Source of the DNA: Pseudomonadales bacterium
GTDB lineage: Bacteria > Pseudomonadota > Gammaproteobacteria > Pseudomonadales > Pseudohongiellaceae
Assembly: GCA_012103535.1 (NCBI GenBank)
Contig: WLWQ01000001.1
Coordinates: 1,308,280 to 1,372,279 of the forward strand
Reading direction: 5' to 3'
DNA: 64,000 nt
Shown: piece by piece, positions 19,006-28,518 of the stretch
How the letters are laid out: every line of letters starts with the position of its first letter
Position numbering within the stretch: the first letter of the stretch is position 1
The notes under the pieces: generated by a model
What the model was told of the DNA's origin: nothing
The model's input: the letters and a program-made list of their open reading frames with translations, nothing else
Database searches by the model: none
Translations under genes and position numbers: made by a program

Positions 19006-21252
19006 TTAATTGCTCGCTACCAACTCGCCACGCGGTTCCGCGGTTAGATCGAAGCGGTCAACCTTCATGACTTTCGTCCAGGCATCTACGAAATCGTAAA
19101 CGAACTGTTCTTGTGCATCATTCTGTGCATAGAACTCAGACACAGCACGCAACTCAGAATTGGAACCGAAAATCAAATCGACAGGAGTCGCAGTCCACTT
19201 CACTGTATTAGTAGTACGATCGCGCCCCACATAAATACCTTCATCAGAGGGTGAACGTGACCAGATCGTGGACATGTCAACCAAGTTGCTGAAAAAGTCA
19301 TTGCTGAGAGTGCCGGGGCGATCAGTGAAAACGCCGTGCTGTGCTGCATCAGTGTTGGCATCCAACACTCGCAGGCCGCCAACCAGGACTGTCATTTCCG
19401 GAACGTTTATATCCAGTAATGCCGCTTTCTCTACAAGCATCTCGGCCGGATTGCGTTCGTTTCCGCGGGCAAAAAAGTTTCGGAATCCATCTGCTGTTGG
19501 CTCCAGGAATGAGAAAGACTGTTCGTCAGTCTGCTCCTGGGTGGCGTCCATACGACCTGGCACAAACGGCACTTCTACTTCAACGCCAGCGAGTTCCGCA
19601 GCCTGTTCGATAGCAACCGCCCCGCCGAGAACTATGAGATCTGCGAGAGATATCTGCCTGCGTCGCTGTGAGTTGTTGAACTCCTCCTGAATGCCTTCCA
19701 GGGTGTTGATTACCTGACTCAGTTCGTCCGGGCTATTAGCTTCCCAACTATTCTGCGGCGCAAGGCGTACGCGAGCACCATTAGCACCACCGCGCATATC
19801 GGTACCACGAAAACTTGAAGCTGAGGACCAGGCGGTGCGAACGAGTTCACCGGTGCTTAGTCCAGACGCAAGGATTTCTTCCTTCAAGTTGTTAATGTCA
19901 CGTTGACTTACCAAATCGTGATCAAGTTCGGGTATTGGATCCTGCCAGATATATTCGACATCAGGGGTCATGTCACCCAGATAACGTGAAGTTGGGCCAA
20001 GGTCTCTATGAGTCAATTTGAACCATGCTCTTGCAAACGCGTCTTCAAATTCACTCGGGTTCTCTAACCAGCGCTCGGTGATTTCGGCATAAGCCGGATC
20101 CATCTTGAGTGCCAGGTCGGTGGTGAACATGATCGGCGCATGACGAGTGTTAGAATCAAAGGCATCTGGCACGAGTTGCGAAGCAGCGCTGCGCGAGGGA
20201 ATCCATTGAGTGTTTCCGGCAGGGCTTTGAGTCTGTTCCCATTCATAGGTGTACAGATTCACAAGAAAGCCATTGGACCAGTCAATTGGTGTTGACGTCC
20301 AGGCACCTTCAAAACCACTGGTGATAGTATCGCCAGCATTACCCGTGCCGTAGTTGTTCTGCCAACCGAAACCTTGCTGCTCCAGGTTGCCGGCCTCGGG
20401 ATCGGCGCCGACATAATCTCCAGGATTAGCAGCACCATGGGCCTTACCGAATGTGTGACCTCCGGCGATCAGTGCGGCGGTTTCTTCGTCATTCATAGCC
20501 ATCAGTCCGAAAGACTCACGGATCCGTTGAGCAGAAGCCATCGGATCTGGATTGCCATCTGGACCTTCGGGATTTACGTAGATCAGCCCCATCTGCACCG
20601 CACCAAAAGGTTGATGCAATGCATCCATAGCATTGCGGCGCTCGGCGCCAAGCCATTCGCCTTCAGGTCCCCAGTTCACATCTTCTGGCTGGAATTCATC
20701 GACTCGTCCACCCGCAAAACCCAGAGTCTCGAAACCCATATGATCCATGGCGACAGTGCCTGCGAGAATCATCAGGTCTGCCCAGGAAATCGCGCGCCCG
20801 TATTTCTCTTTGACAGGCCACAATAGACGGCGAGCCTTATCGAGATTGGCATTGTCGGGCCAGCTATTAAGAGGTGCGAAACGCTGCATGCCACCGTCGC
20901 TACCACCGCGACCGTCTGTGACCCGATAGGTACCGGCACTGTGCCAGGCCATGCGAATAAAGAAAGGACCGTAGTGACCAAAGTCAGCTGGCCACCACTC
21001 CTGCGAGTCTGTCATTAGTGTTTCGAGATCGGCAACCAGGGCATCCATATCCAGCGATTCGAAAGCAGAGGTGTAATCGAAGTTTGCACCGTGTGGGTCC
21101 ATCCCCACAGATTCAGTGCGCAGCGGGCTCAGATCAAGGCGGTTTGGCCACCAGTAGTCATTGTCTGGCGCACTGCTTTGCGCGATAGCTTGGCTAAGAG
21201 GCGCAGCACACAGCGCGGCAATAGTAAGTACGGAAAGTGTTCTCTTAAACAT
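19006..21252 (-). CDS. katG: Catalase-peroxidase with export signal
   Basis: Bifunctional heme catalase-peroxidase removing H2O2, with the two tandem peroxidase domains of the family (748 residues). The distal active site [11 protein letters not shown] gives Arg100, Trp103 and His104, followed by [14 protein letters not shown] and [23 protein letters not shown] supply the Tyr and Met of the Met-Tyr-Trp adduct and the proximal heme histidine. The start is ATG 21252: it gives a Sec signal peptide (about 1-25, ending AIAQ), so the enzyme is probably periplasmic, like the KatP/KatG2 group, and unlike the usual cytoplasmic KatG. A longer frame begins at 21297. An inverted repeat lies about 105 bases upstream. 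It is the middle of a minus-strand stretch after a TonB-like gene. Confidence 0.95.
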   Translation of the reverse strand: MFKRTLSVLTIAALCAAPLSQAIAQSSAPDNDYWWPNRLDLSPLRTESVGMDPHGANFDYTSAFESLDMDALVADLETLMTDSQEWWPADFGHYGPFFIRMAWHSAGTYRVTDGRGGSDGGMQRFAPLNSWPDNANLDKARRLLWPVKEKYGRAISWADLMILAGTVAMDHMGFETLGFAGGRVDEFQPEDVNWGPEGEWLGAERRNAMDALHQPFGAVQMGLIYVNPEGPDGNPDPMASAQRIRESFGLMAMNDEETAALIAGGHTFGKAHGAANPGDYVGADPEAGNLEQQGFGWQNNYGTGNAGDTITSGFEGAWTSTPIDWSNGFLVNLYTYEWEQTQSPAGNTQWIPSRSAASQLVPDAFDSNTRHAPIMFTTDLALKMDPAYAEITERWLENPSEFEDAFARAWFKLTHRDLGPTSRYLGDMTPDVEYIWQDPIPELDHDLVSQRDINNLKEEILASGLSTGELVRTAWSSASSFRGTDMRGGANGARVRLAPQNSWEANSPDELSQVINTLEGIQEEFNNSQRRRQISLADLIVLGGAVAIEQAAELAGVEVEVPFVPGRMDATQEQTDEQSFSFLEPTADGFRNFFARGNERNPAEMLVEKAALLDINVPEMTVLVGGLRVLDANTDAAQHGVFTDRPGTLSNDFFSNLVDMSTIWSRSPSDEGIYVGRDRTTNTVKWTATPVDLIFGSNSELRAVSEFYAQNDAQEQFVYDFVDAWTKVMKVDRFDLTAEPRGELVASN

Positions 21253-21585
21253 GTTGTGTCTCCAAGTGAGCATCAAAATGCGGACATAAACTAGCAACAG
21301 GCTCTAAGATACGCCTCGCCTCTTCATCGGTATAACGACTTATTTCGATTGGTATGATCGGAATTTCCGATGCCAAAAAGGCCAAGGAATTCAGCGGAAT
21401 AGAATCCGAAACCAAAGGGATCAGAGAAATTGGCTCGGGGAACCTGGAACAATGGTTTTAGAGGAATACATGTGGGGCGCTGATTTTATTGATCTACGGG
21501 TGGATGCAACGATTTTCGGTGGCGAAGTCGAATTCGAGCCTTGAGCGTTGGAAACTAAGAGATCAGTTTAATTTGATCGGGAATT
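21253..21585. other. katG upstream region
   Basis: A 333-base gap without a solid gene. It holds a palindrome at 21357-21371 and a second CGGAATAGAATCCG element at 21395-21408, both candidates for control of katG. A plus-strand open frame of 24 codons (21470-21544) has AGAGGA in front of its ATG. Its tail, DATIFGGEVEFEP, recalls the C-terminus of some membrane-stress (LiaF-like) proteins, but it is too short to call a gene. Confidence 0.5.
21357..21371. promoter_or_regulatory. Palindromic operator candidate upstream of katG
   Basis: ATCGGAA-T-TTCCGAT is a perfect inverted repeat centred about 112 bases before the katG start codon. A looser copy (CGGAATAGAATCCG) follows 25 bases away. It does not match the OxyR consensus spacing, so the binding protein is unknown. 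Confidence 0.4.
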
Positions 21586-22251
21586 TCAAATTGCTCTACC
21601 CCTCTGGTTACTTTCTGACGCCGAAAAGTTAAACAAATAGCGCACGTCAGGAACTTCGATTCCTATTCCGTTTTTAGTGCGTGGTTGAAACCTGAACCGT
21701 GAGGCAGCTCGCTTCGATTGGTGATTGAAAATTGCGGGGGGTTCGGCATCCACCACCTCGATGGTATCCTCGACAACACTGCCCTGCCCATCTACGGTGA
21801 ATTTTACAAGGCACCAGCCTTCAATTCGACGTTTGCGAGCACTTTCTGGGTACGTAGGCGCAATCGCGATAAGCGGCAAGTAATCTCCATCAATTGCAGC
21901 AATAGAAGCCATGGAAAGATCCATGTTTGTTCTCAGATTGATTTCGGCTCGTTCGACATTTAGTGAGGGCCCGGAATCTAGATTAATATTCTTGTGATCC
22001 AGCTCCGGTTGTTGGTCCGCAACCTGCTCTATAGGCTCTGGTTTGTCAATCTCCTCGATGACTCGCATTTCGATCTCCGGCATAGTCGCATCGACAATTC
22101 GTATAGCATCAATCCGCTGATCGAATTGTTCACCACTTTCAATCAGAGTTTGCATAAAATAAAACAGACCGAAAGTCATAACGGCAGCCACAGCCACAGA
22201 GAGCATCATTCCGACTATTCTTACCATTACCCAAAAGATCTGATAGAGCAT
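21586..22251 (-). CDS. TonB-like energy transducer, short spacer (copy 1)
   Basis: A 221-residue inner-membrane-anchored protein: a TM helix (about 10-35), a short periplasmic stretch with KPEPIEQ, and a C-terminal TonB fold. The fold includes IAPTYPESARKRRIEGWCLVKF and a VVEDTIEVVDAEPP segment. It would couple proton-motive force to outer-membrane receptors. The long proline-rich spacer of classical TonB is missing: the linker is only about 90 residues. No exbB/exbD lies nearby. It is clearly paralogous to the protein at 51093-51731 (same VRIVDATMPE, VIEEIDKPEPI and GDYLPL blocks). It precedes katG on the same strand, with a 333-base gap. Confidence 0.82.
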   Translation of the reverse strand: MLYQIFWVMVRIVGMMLSVAVAAVMTFGLFYFMQTLIESGEQFDQRIDAIRIVDATMPEIEMRVIEEIDKPEPIEQVADQQPELDHKNINLDSGPSLNVERAEINLRTNMDLSMASIAAIDGDYLPLIAIAPTYPESARKRRIEGWCLVKFTVDGQGSVVEDTIEVVDAEPPAIFNHQSKRAASRFRFQPRTKNGIGIEVPDVRYLFNFSASESNQRGRAI

Positions 22252-22273
22252 CTTGCTCCTCCCAAAATCAAAC

Positions 22274-22337
22274 GGGTCAGAGTATTTAAGTAATTGAGCC
22301 TCTAATCTGAACCTTGAAAATCAAACTACTCTGATCC
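22274..22337. repeat. Dispersed repeat copy, widely spaced arms
   Basis: GGGTCAGAGTA at 22274-22284 is matched (10 of 11) by the inverse of TACTCTGATCC at 22327-22337, with a 42-base interior that differs from other copies. Confidence 0.55.
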
Positions 22338-22339
22338 AT

Positions 22340-22487
22340 CTATTTCTTACAAAGCTTTCAATGTCCCATGCTTGTGCTTCAACTCACTGTTGTTAGGAGG
22401 AAGTAAGTGAACTTCTTTCTTCAGCACAGCGAGTTGATAACACAAACAAAGCGAGTGACCTGCCAAACGATCGGCAGGTCGCTTTTT
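22340..22487 (+). ncRNA. Possible small RNA or leader ending in a terminator
   Basis: A plus-strand stretch without a good gene ends in a strong rho-independent structure. It contains an AGGAGG and a short frame. The 5' end is a guess and no Rfam family is recognised. The hairpin lies far (276 bases) from the soxC-like start, so it could also be an attenuator. Confidence 0.25.
22455..22487 (+). terminator. Rho-independent terminator-like hairpin
   Basis: GTGACCTGCC (22455-22464) pairs with GGCAGGTCGC (22473-22482), ten pairs with one G-T, loop of eight, then TTTTT. The T-run is on the plus strand, so it would stop transcription coming from the 22.3-22.4 kb side. Confidence 0.7.
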
Positions 22488-22763
22488 GAAGTTGCTTGTA
22501 GACTGTTGGCTGGCATCATTCATGGTTAGACCGTTACGCCTCATTCAATTTCAGAAATTCCATCTCTTTTTTCCATTGGGCAAGATTAACTAAAGCGAAC
22601 GCAACTAAATATGCTGCCTGTAAACCATGTATGTTTTTACAGTACCTGATTGTGAGGTGCTCGTTTATTGGGCGTTCAATCTGTATAAATGGAAAATAGA
22701 TTGTTTCCGATTGCCCAGATAACATAGTAGAAATTAGATCTATCTCTATTCCAGGAGTGAGAA

Positions 22764-24023
22764 ATGGAAAAGAATGTATTGGAAAAAGTAGCCGGCAATG
22801 GCCTGATCAATAGACGCCACCTGCTCGGCATGGGATTGAGCGGCATCGGCCTGGCGGTCTCAAATTCCGTGCTCGGTGCCGATGCCGGTTTGCAGATTCC
22901 GGGCTGGTCAAAGACTCCCGGACCGGGTCCCAGCGCCTACGGTGGGCCTTCAAGCTACGCCGGACTGCAGCGATTGGCGGGCCCGCCTAATCCTACTTAT
23001 CCTGGTGGGGGTATTTCACGCTCTCCATTGCAGCACTTACAGGGAGTTATTACACCGAACAGTTTGCACTTTGAACGCCACCATGCGGGCGTGCCGGACA
23101 TTGATCCCGCCGGTCACAAGCTGGTGATCAATGGCTTGGTTAGACAGCCACTGGTCTTTGATTACGAGGATCTGCTCAAGTACCCGATGGTAAGCAAGGT
23201 GTACTTTATCGAATGTTCCGGTAATGGCAGATCCAATACTCAAGGCGTTCCGGGTGGTACTGCCCAGAGCATTCACGGCCTGGTTTCCTGCTCGGAATGG
23301 ACAGGCATCCCGCTATCTACGTTGTTGGATGAAGCGGGTGTTTTACCGGGAGCGAATTGGATCGCCGCCGTTGGTGCCGATGCTGCCAGTATGGGACGTT
23401 CGATTCCCATGGAAAAAGCTGTCGATGATGTGCTCGTTGCGCTGTTTCAGAACGGTGAGCCGGTGCGGCCGGAGCAGGGCTATCCCATGCGCCTGTTTGT
23501 CCCGGGTTGGGAAGGCAACATCAGTGTAAAATGGCTTACCCAGATCAAATTAACCCGCGCAGCTGCTCAATTTCGGGACGAGACCAGCAAGTACACCGAC
23601 ACCCTGCCGAATCGCAGCAGTCGTCAGTTTACCTTTCCAATGGAAACCAAATCACTCATCACCTCACCTTCCGGTGAGATGACCCTCCCCCGCGCCGGTC
23701 TTTACAAAATAACCGGAATCGCCTGGTCCGGCAGTGGTAGTATCAGGCAAGTAGAAGTGAGTGCAGACGGTGGTCGCACCTGGGCCGACGCCTTGATCGA
23801 GAGCGAACAATGGGACAAGGCCCTGACCCGATTCAGCATTCCCTGGGAATGGAATGGTGGAGAGTCAATCCTCCAGAGCCGGGCTACCGACAGTGCTGGC
23901 AATGTGCAACTTACTCGCGAAGCGGTGGTTGCAGATCGCGGCACCAATGCTTTTTATCACAATCCTGGCATTCAGAGTTGGGCAGTGAACTCGTCAGGGG
24001 AAGTAAGTAACGTTACTGTATAA
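22764..24023 (+). CDS. soxC: Tat-exported molybdopterin sulfite dehydrogenase, SoxC-like
   Basis: Sulfite-oxidase-family molybdenum enzyme of 419 residues. The twin-arginine signal is INRRHLLGMGLSGIG (16-30). The molybdenum-ligating Cys151 lies in FIECSGNGR. The C-terminal dimerisation domain runs from about residue 300 (GLYKITGIAWSGSGSIRQVEVS). The family oxidises sulfite, or is the SoxC part of the Sox(CD)2 sulfur dehydrogenase. No soxA, B, X, Y or Z is nearby. A diheme cytochrome lies two genes downstream and might be the electron acceptor, as SoxD is for SoxC. The symbol reflects family resemblance and not a complete Sox system. AGGAGTGAGAA precedes the start. Confidence 0.88.
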   Translation: MEKNVLEKVAGNGLINRRHLLGMGLSGIGLAVSNSVLGADAGLQIPGWSKTPGPGPSAYGGPSSYAGLQRLAGPPNPTYPGGGISRSPLQHLQGVITPNSLHFERHHAGVPDIDPAGHKLVINGLVRQPLVFDYEDLLKYPMVSKVYFIECSGNGRSNTQGVPGGTAQSIHGLVSCSEWTGIPLSTLLDEAGVLPGANWIAAVGADAASMGRSIPMEKAVDDVLVALFQNGEPVRPEQGYPMRLFVPGWEGNISVKWLTQIKLTRAAAQFRDETSKYTDTLPNRSSRQFTFPMETKSLITSPSGEMTLPRAGLYKITGIAWSGSGSIRQVEVSADGGRTWADALIESEQWDKALTRFSIPWEWNGGESILQSRATDSAGNVQLTREAVVADRGTNAFYHNPGIQSWAVNSSGEVSNVTV

Positions 24024-24134
24024 GAAGATTAATAAAGTTAATAAAGAAAGAAGACGGACTAAAATTGACCCATTGCTTAACACTATATTCTTCCGTCCTT
24101 CTGCTTTACCCTTATTTAGAAAAGGAGAAAGAAC

Positions 24135-25724
24135 ATGAAGCATCTTAAATCGTTTGCGTTGATCGTCATCATGACGGTCATGGCTGCACCCGCGTCCGCG
24201 CAGTTCGACAATGTCGGCTCGATCGACTTTCCGACTTCGGTTACGGGCGAGGCCCAACAGCATTTCCTAAGAGGTGTTGCGATACTGCACAGCTTCGGTT
24301 GGGAGCAGGCACAAGAACAGTTTCAGGCGGCCCAAGAAATTGAACCCGATTTCGCTCTCGCTTATTGGGGTGAGTCACTGGCGTATAACCATCCCTTGTT
24401 TTCGGGGATGGACGCAACTGAGCCACGCAATGCGCTGCAGCGACTCGGCCCGACTCCGGAAATACGCCTCGCAAAAGCGCCAACGGATCGCGAGAAGGGT
24501 TTCCTCAATGCCGTAGAAATTCTCTGGGGCGAGGGAGAAGTGAATGACCGCAAAATTGGCTACATGGAAGCTATGGAGCTGCTCTACGAAAAATACCCGG
24601 ATGATCATGAAGTTGCATCGTTTTACGCATTGTCCATGCTAAGCGCACGCGCAGCTTCCGGTGGTGACTTGGATAATCGTATGGCGATCCGTGCTGGAAC
24701 AATTGCATTAGATATTTTTCATCAGAATCCGAATCATCCTGGCGCAGCTCACTACACGATCCATTCTTTTGATGATCCGATACACGCTCCCCTCGCGCTC
24801 GAAGCTGCGTATCGCTTCGCCGAGATCGCACCTGCGGTATCTCACGCTCGACACATGCCGACTCACATTTTCATTCAGCATGGCATGTGGGACCTTGTTT
24901 CGTACAACAACCAGTATGCCTATGATGCGGCCCGCGAGCTTTGGCGACCGGGGCAGAGCATGGGCGACGCGATTCATTCGCTCGACTGGGGCCAGTACGG
25001 TGACCTGCAACTAGGTGATTACGAAAAGGCCCGACTCTGGATCGAGCGGATCGAAACGATGTCTACTCAGGGCGGTTTCGCTGAAGGTGGTGCTCGAGGA
25101 CAAGGCGGTGCGGCCCGTGCCATGAACACTGTTGGACTTACCCGAAACCGTTACATTGTCGATACGGAAGAGTGGCAGATTCAAGACATCACTGAAGACT
25201 CTTCAGACCACCAACTTCTCTCTACGGCACTCTCGGCTTATCACATGGAAGATCAGGCTACACTCCAGGCTGCCGAGCAGGAGCTTAAGCGCCGTGTCGA
25301 CGAGGGCGAAGATGGCTATACCGCAATCATGGCGAACCAGGTCAGTGCACTGTTGCACGCAGGCATGGACCACCCCGACGTAGCGGTGCGTTTCTTTGAC
25401 CAGGCCGTTGAGATCATCCAGCCGATGGCTCCACCACGTGGATCGGCTAATCCAATCAAGCCGCTTTATGAGATGTACGGCGAAGTGCTGGTGGATCTCG
25501 GACGTCACGAAGATGCGATTACTCAGTTCGAGACTTCCCTCCTCCGCATGCCGAATCGTCCACGCTCTTTGTTGGGCATGGCTCGCGCACAAGCCGCGAC
25601 CGGACATACCGCTGTTGCAGCCGAGTACTATCAGATGTTGGTCGACATCTGGCGCGGTGATAACAACTTTGAAGGTGTTACTGAGGCACGCTCTTACCTG
25701 GCGGGTAATCCTGGGGGATCATAG
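24135..25724 (+). CDS. Exported tetratricopeptide-repeat protein
   Basis: A 529-residue protein with a signal peptide about 1-22 (ending ASAQ). Helical repeat units are visible: AILHSFGWEQAQEQFQAA and ALAYWGESLAYNHPLF near the N-terminus, and VLVDLGRHEDAITQFETSL and ARAQAATGHTAVAAEYYQMLV at the C-terminus, all TPR-like. The middle part contains HMPTHIFIQHGMW, a conserved signature of a TPR family frequent in environmental bacteria whose biochemical role is not known to me. It lies between the soxC-like and the cytochrome genes, with a long hairpin behind it, so it may be its own unit. A scaffold role in the periplasm is inferred only. Confidence 0.75.
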   Translation: MKHLKSFALIVIMTVMAAPASAQFDNVGSIDFPTSVTGEAQQHFLRGVAILHSFGWEQAQEQFQAAQEIEPDFALAYWGESLAYNHPLFSGMDATEPRNALQRLGPTPEIRLAKAPTDREKGFLNAVEILWGEGEVNDRKIGYMEAMELLYEKYPDDHEVASFYALSMLSARAASGGDLDNRMAIRAGTIALDIFHQNPNHPGAAHYTIHSFDDPIHAPLALEAAYRFAEIAPAVSHARHMPTHIFIQHGMWDLVSYNNQYAYDAARELWRPGQSMGDAIHSLDWGQYGDLQLGDYEKARLWIERIETMSTQGGFAEGGARGQGGAARAMNTVGLTRNRYIVDTEEWQIQDITEDSSDHQLLSTALSAYHMEDQATLQAAEQELKRRVDEGEDGYTAIMANQVSALLHAGMDHPDVAVRFFDQAVEIIQPMAPPRGSANPIKPLYEMYGEVLVDLGRHEDAITQFETSLLRMPNRPRSLLGMARAQAATGHTAVAAEYYQMLVDIWRGDNNFEGVTEARSYLAGNPGGS

Positions 25725-25736
25725 ACAAAGTCACAA

Positions 25737-25788
25737 GGGATGGAGGGATTTTATTTGAGCAGCTGCTTAAATATAAAACCCTCCTCCC
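25737..25788 (+). terminator. Long hairpin after the TPR gene
   Basis: GGGATGGAGGGATTTTATTT (25737-25756) pairs with the inverse of 25769-25788 with few mismatches, loop GAGCAGCTGCTT. It is 13 bases after the stop codon and is followed by ATTCTTTA. It is likely a terminator or mRNA 3' stabiliser. Confidence 0.65.
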
Positions 25789-25871
25789 ATTCTTTATTAG
25801 TCCAAATTAATTTAATAATAGACCTGACCTCTTTTACTCTCTGTATGTAGTTTTTAGTCAGGAGTTCTGAT

Positions 25872-26678
25872 ATGCCGATTAAATCCACTCTAAGACGGTT
25901 TTCACCAGTCAAGACTGTCATCCATGCGGGAGTATTAGCGCTGCTACTTTGCGCTCCAATACCGGTATTTGCGCAGGCAATGGAAGGTGGAGAGCAACTA
26001 TTCCAGACCCACTGTGCTCGTTGCCATGGCATTTTGGGTGAAGGCGGAGAAGGCCCCAGCTTAAAACGTCCTCAGCTAAACCATGCAGCTGATGACACTG
26101 CCCTGCTCACAGTCATCACTGGCGGCATTCCCGGCACCGGCATGCCTGGTTCCTGGATGTTGAGTGCAGCCGATGCACAACAATTAGTCACTTACGTGCG
26201 CGCACTTGGTGAGTTACCCGATGAACCGATGCCCGGAGACCCGGCTGCAGGAGAAATTGTTTACGACGCTGCCGGTAATTGTGCCAGCTGTCACATTTTA
26301 AATGGAATCGGAGAGGGCATCGGCCCTCAGCTGAATGGTGTAGGCGCACGTCGCAACGCCGAGTACTTACGCAGATCTGTTACCAGCCCCGAAGTGGAAC
26401 AACCCAAAGTCGTAGATCGTTTTCGCGGCACGCTTAATGCATTTCTCACCGTACGCATCGTCTCCGAATATGGCAGCTATGAGGGCATGCGTGTCAACGA
26501 AGATGCCTTTACCGTACAGATGCGTGATCTTGCCGGCGACTTTTACTCTTTCGAGAAAGCTGAACTTATCAGCTATGACAAAGCCTTCGGTCATTCCTTC
26601 ATGCCAGGTTATGCCTCTGTGTTATCGGAAACCCAGATCGACGATGTAGTTTCCTACCTGATGACACTGCGCGACTGA
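25872..26678 (+). CDS. Periplasmic diheme c-type cytochrome
   Basis: A 268-residue cytochrome with a signal peptide about 1-35 (ending VFAQA). The first heme domain has CARCH with GTGMPGSWM as the Met region. The second has CASCH followed by an insertion (LTVRIVSEYGSYEGMRVNED...FYSFEKAELISYDK) before the HSFMPGY Met ligand. The insertion resembles the putative heme-binding domain described from Pirellula/Verrucomicrobium proteins. The start has AGGAG five bases upstream. The PQQ dehydrogenase begins 19 bases downstream, so this is very likely its electron acceptor. It could also serve the SoxC-like enzyme, in the position SoxD would hold (inference). Confidence 0.9.
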   Translation: MPIKSTLRRFSPVKTVIHAGVLALLLCAPIPVFAQAMEGGEQLFQTHCARCHGILGEGGEGPSLKRPQLNHAADDTALLTVITGGIPGTGMPGSWMLSAADAQQLVTYVRALGELPDEPMPGDPAAGEIVYDAAGNCASCHILNGIGEGIGPQLNGVGARRNAEYLRRSVTSPEVEQPKVVDRFRGTLNAFLTVRIVSEYGSYEGMRVNEDAFTVQMRDLAGDFYSFEKAELISYDKAFGHSFMPGYASVLSETQIDDVVSYLMTLRD

Positions 26679-26697
26679 TTTCAGAGATTAAAGAACT

Positions 26698-28353
26698 ATG
26701 AAGTATTTAGAGAACGTAAGGACAAACACCGGTTTCTCAGTCTTAGCGCGATGGTGTTCTTTCTGCTTAATTGTAGGCAGTTTGCAATTCTCTCCAGCCT
26801 TGGCGGATACACCCTATGAAGACCTGCTGGCGGATGAGGAAAATGGGGCCGATTGGTTGTCTTATTCCGGTGGGTACCAGTCACACCGATTCTCACCTTT
26901 GAATCAAATCAATAGCGCCAACATTGATCAACTCAAAGTACTGTGGGCCTATCAGATGCAACCTACCAGCATCAGTGGCGCCGGACTTCAGGAAACCACG
27001 GCAGTCGTTGCCGACGAGGTCATGTATCTCACGGAATCACCAAGCAGTGTTACTGCTTTAGATGTGCGTTCTGGAAATCTCTTGTGGCATTGGTCGCCGG
27101 ACTTATCCAATGAGGTCTTAAACATTGGCTTTCCCCGCATCAATCGAGGCGTTGCTGTATTAAACGACAAGGTATACGTTGCCACTCTGGATGCACGCCT
27201 GTTTGCCCTGGATGCAGGTACCGGTGCCGTACGTTGGGAGACTCAGGTCGCTGAAAATTCCCTGGGATTTTCATTAACCCTTGCACCACTGGCACTGGAC
27301 GGCAAGATTATCGTAGGCGTCAGCGGCGCTGAAGCTGGGGTACGCGCCTTCGTCGATGCTTATGATGCAGAGACTGGTGAACAATTGTGGCGCACCTTTA
27401 CGGTTCCCGCCCCTGGCGAACCCGGCAGCGACACCTGGCAAGGAGATGATTGGCAAACCGGCGGAGGCTCAACCTGGTTAACCGGTTCCTTCGATCCTGA
27501 ACTGGATCTGCTTTATTGGACTACCGGAAATCCGGCTCCTGACTGGAACGGTGATCTGCGACCCGGTGACAATCTGTTCACCTGTTCGGTGCTGGCGCTG
27601 GATCCTGACACCGGCGAGATGCGCTGGCATTTTCAATACACTCCTCACGACACCCACGATTGGGATGCCAATCAAATTCCCGTACTGATCGACGCTGAAT
27701 TCGAAGGGCAACAGCGCAAATTACTCGCTCTGGCCAATCGCAATGCCTTCTATTATTTACTGGATCGTGAGACAGGTGAGTTTCTGTTAGGCGAAGAATA
27801 CTCCTATCAGACTTGGGCCGAGGGTATCGATGACAATGGCCGCCCTATTGTCATTCCAAATTCCGAACCTTCACGCGAAGGTAATCTGGTTTGGCCCAGC
27901 CTGCAGGGCGCCACTAACTGGTTCTCTCCTTCCTATAATCCGCAGACCGAACAGTTTTTCGTTGCCAATCGACGCATGGGTGCTATCTATTTCAAAGCAG
28001 ATGCGGAATACCAACCAGGACAGCCCTTTCTTGGTGGTGGCGAACAGGCACTGGATGGTGACCAGGCTTCAGGCGCGGTAATCGCTTTGGATGCGATGAC
28101 TAGCGAACAACAATGGGAGTTTGAATTACTCACGCCACCCTGGTCGGGAGTCATGGCGACTGCCGGTGGCCTGGTTTTCGGCTCCAGCAACGAGGGGCAG
28201 TTCTTTGCGCTGGACGCGGCCAGCGGTAATCCCGTGTGGAATTTCAATACTGGCAGTCATATTCGCACCAACCCCATGGGGTTTGCTGTGGATGGCAATC
28301 AACGGGTGGTAATTATTGGTGGGCAGACTCTGTTTGTGTTCGGTCTCGAATAG
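26698..28353 (+). CDS. PQQ-dependent alcohol dehydrogenase without heme domain
   Basis: A 551-residue quinoprotein with a signal sequence about 1-36 (ending ALADT). Propeller W-motifs (VTALDVRSGNLLWHW, LFALDAGTGAVRWET) and GGSTWLTGSFDPELDLLYWTTGNPAPDW match the methanol/ethanol dehydrogenase family. The catalytic loop TPHDTHDWDANQIP places Asp321 and Asp323 two apart. In MxaF the second position is Ala; in lanthanide-dependent XoxF and ExaF it is Asp. The vicinal disulfide of calcium enzymes is absent. Electrons should go to the diheme cytochrome encoded just upstream. No PQQ biosynthesis genes are in the window. Substrate unknown. Confidence 0.92.
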   Translation: MKYLENVRTNTGFSVLARWCSFCLIVGSLQFSPALADTPYEDLLADEENGADWLSYSGGYQSHRFSPLNQINSANIDQLKVLWAYQMQPTSISGAGLQETTAVVADEVMYLTESPSSVTALDVRSGNLLWHWSPDLSNEVLNIGFPRINRGVAVLNDKVYVATLDARLFALDAGTGAVRWETQVAENSLGFSLTLAPLALDGKIIVGVSGAEAGVRAFVDAYDAETGEQLWRTFTVPAPGEPGSDTWQGDDWQTGGGSTWLTGSFDPELDLLYWTTGNPAPDWNGDLRPGDNLFTCSVLALDPDTGEMRWHFQYTPHDTHDWDANQIPVLIDAEFEGQQRKLLALANRNAFYYLLDRETGEFLLGEEYSYQTWAEGIDDNGRPIVIPNSEPSREGNLVWPSLQGATNWFSPSYNPQTEQFFVANRRMGAIYFKADAEYQPGQPFLGGGEQALDGDQASGAVIALDAMTSEQQWEFELLTPPWSGVMATAGGLVFGSSNEGQFFALDAASGNPVWNFNTGSHIRTNPMGFAVDGNQRVVIIGGQTLFVFGLE

Positions 28354-28518
28354 AGAGAAACATAGGAACAGAATTATTTCTTACCCAAAATATTTATTCC
28401 CCTCTATTGTCGAGCAAAGCAAGAAACAGAGAAGTCGAATGATTTTATTCAAGCAGCTAGATAAAATTCTTCTACCCCCTTTTTCAAATTTTCCTAATTG
28501 AGTAGTCTTTCTAAACCT

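Larger units (their letters stand above)
22252..22763. other. 512-base intergenic region
   Basis: No convincing protein gene. Contents: a dispersed-repeat inverted pair (22274-22337), a perfect AGGAGG followed by a 40-codon GTG frame (22407-22529), and a strong plus-strand hairpin with a T-run inside that frame. Two overlapping minus-strand frames of 65 and 63 codons (22347-22544 and 22534-22725) have weak ribosome sites and no recognisable motif. The soxC-like gene's own leader (CCAGGAGTGAGAA before ATG) is at the right end. Confidence 0.5.

Noticed and set aside
19268..19690. Long open frames on the strand opposite katG (also 20374-20826)
   Set aside because: They lie wholly within a gene with complete catalase-peroxidase motifs and show no domain of their own; they are shadows of its codon use.
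21470..21544. 24-codon frame with AGAGGA upstream of katG
   Set aside because: Too short to support as a gene; similarity of its tail to stress proteins is only impressionistic.
25203..25607. 134-codon frame antisense to the TPR gene
   Set aside because: Overlaps a well-supported coding region and has no recognisable motif or ribosome site.
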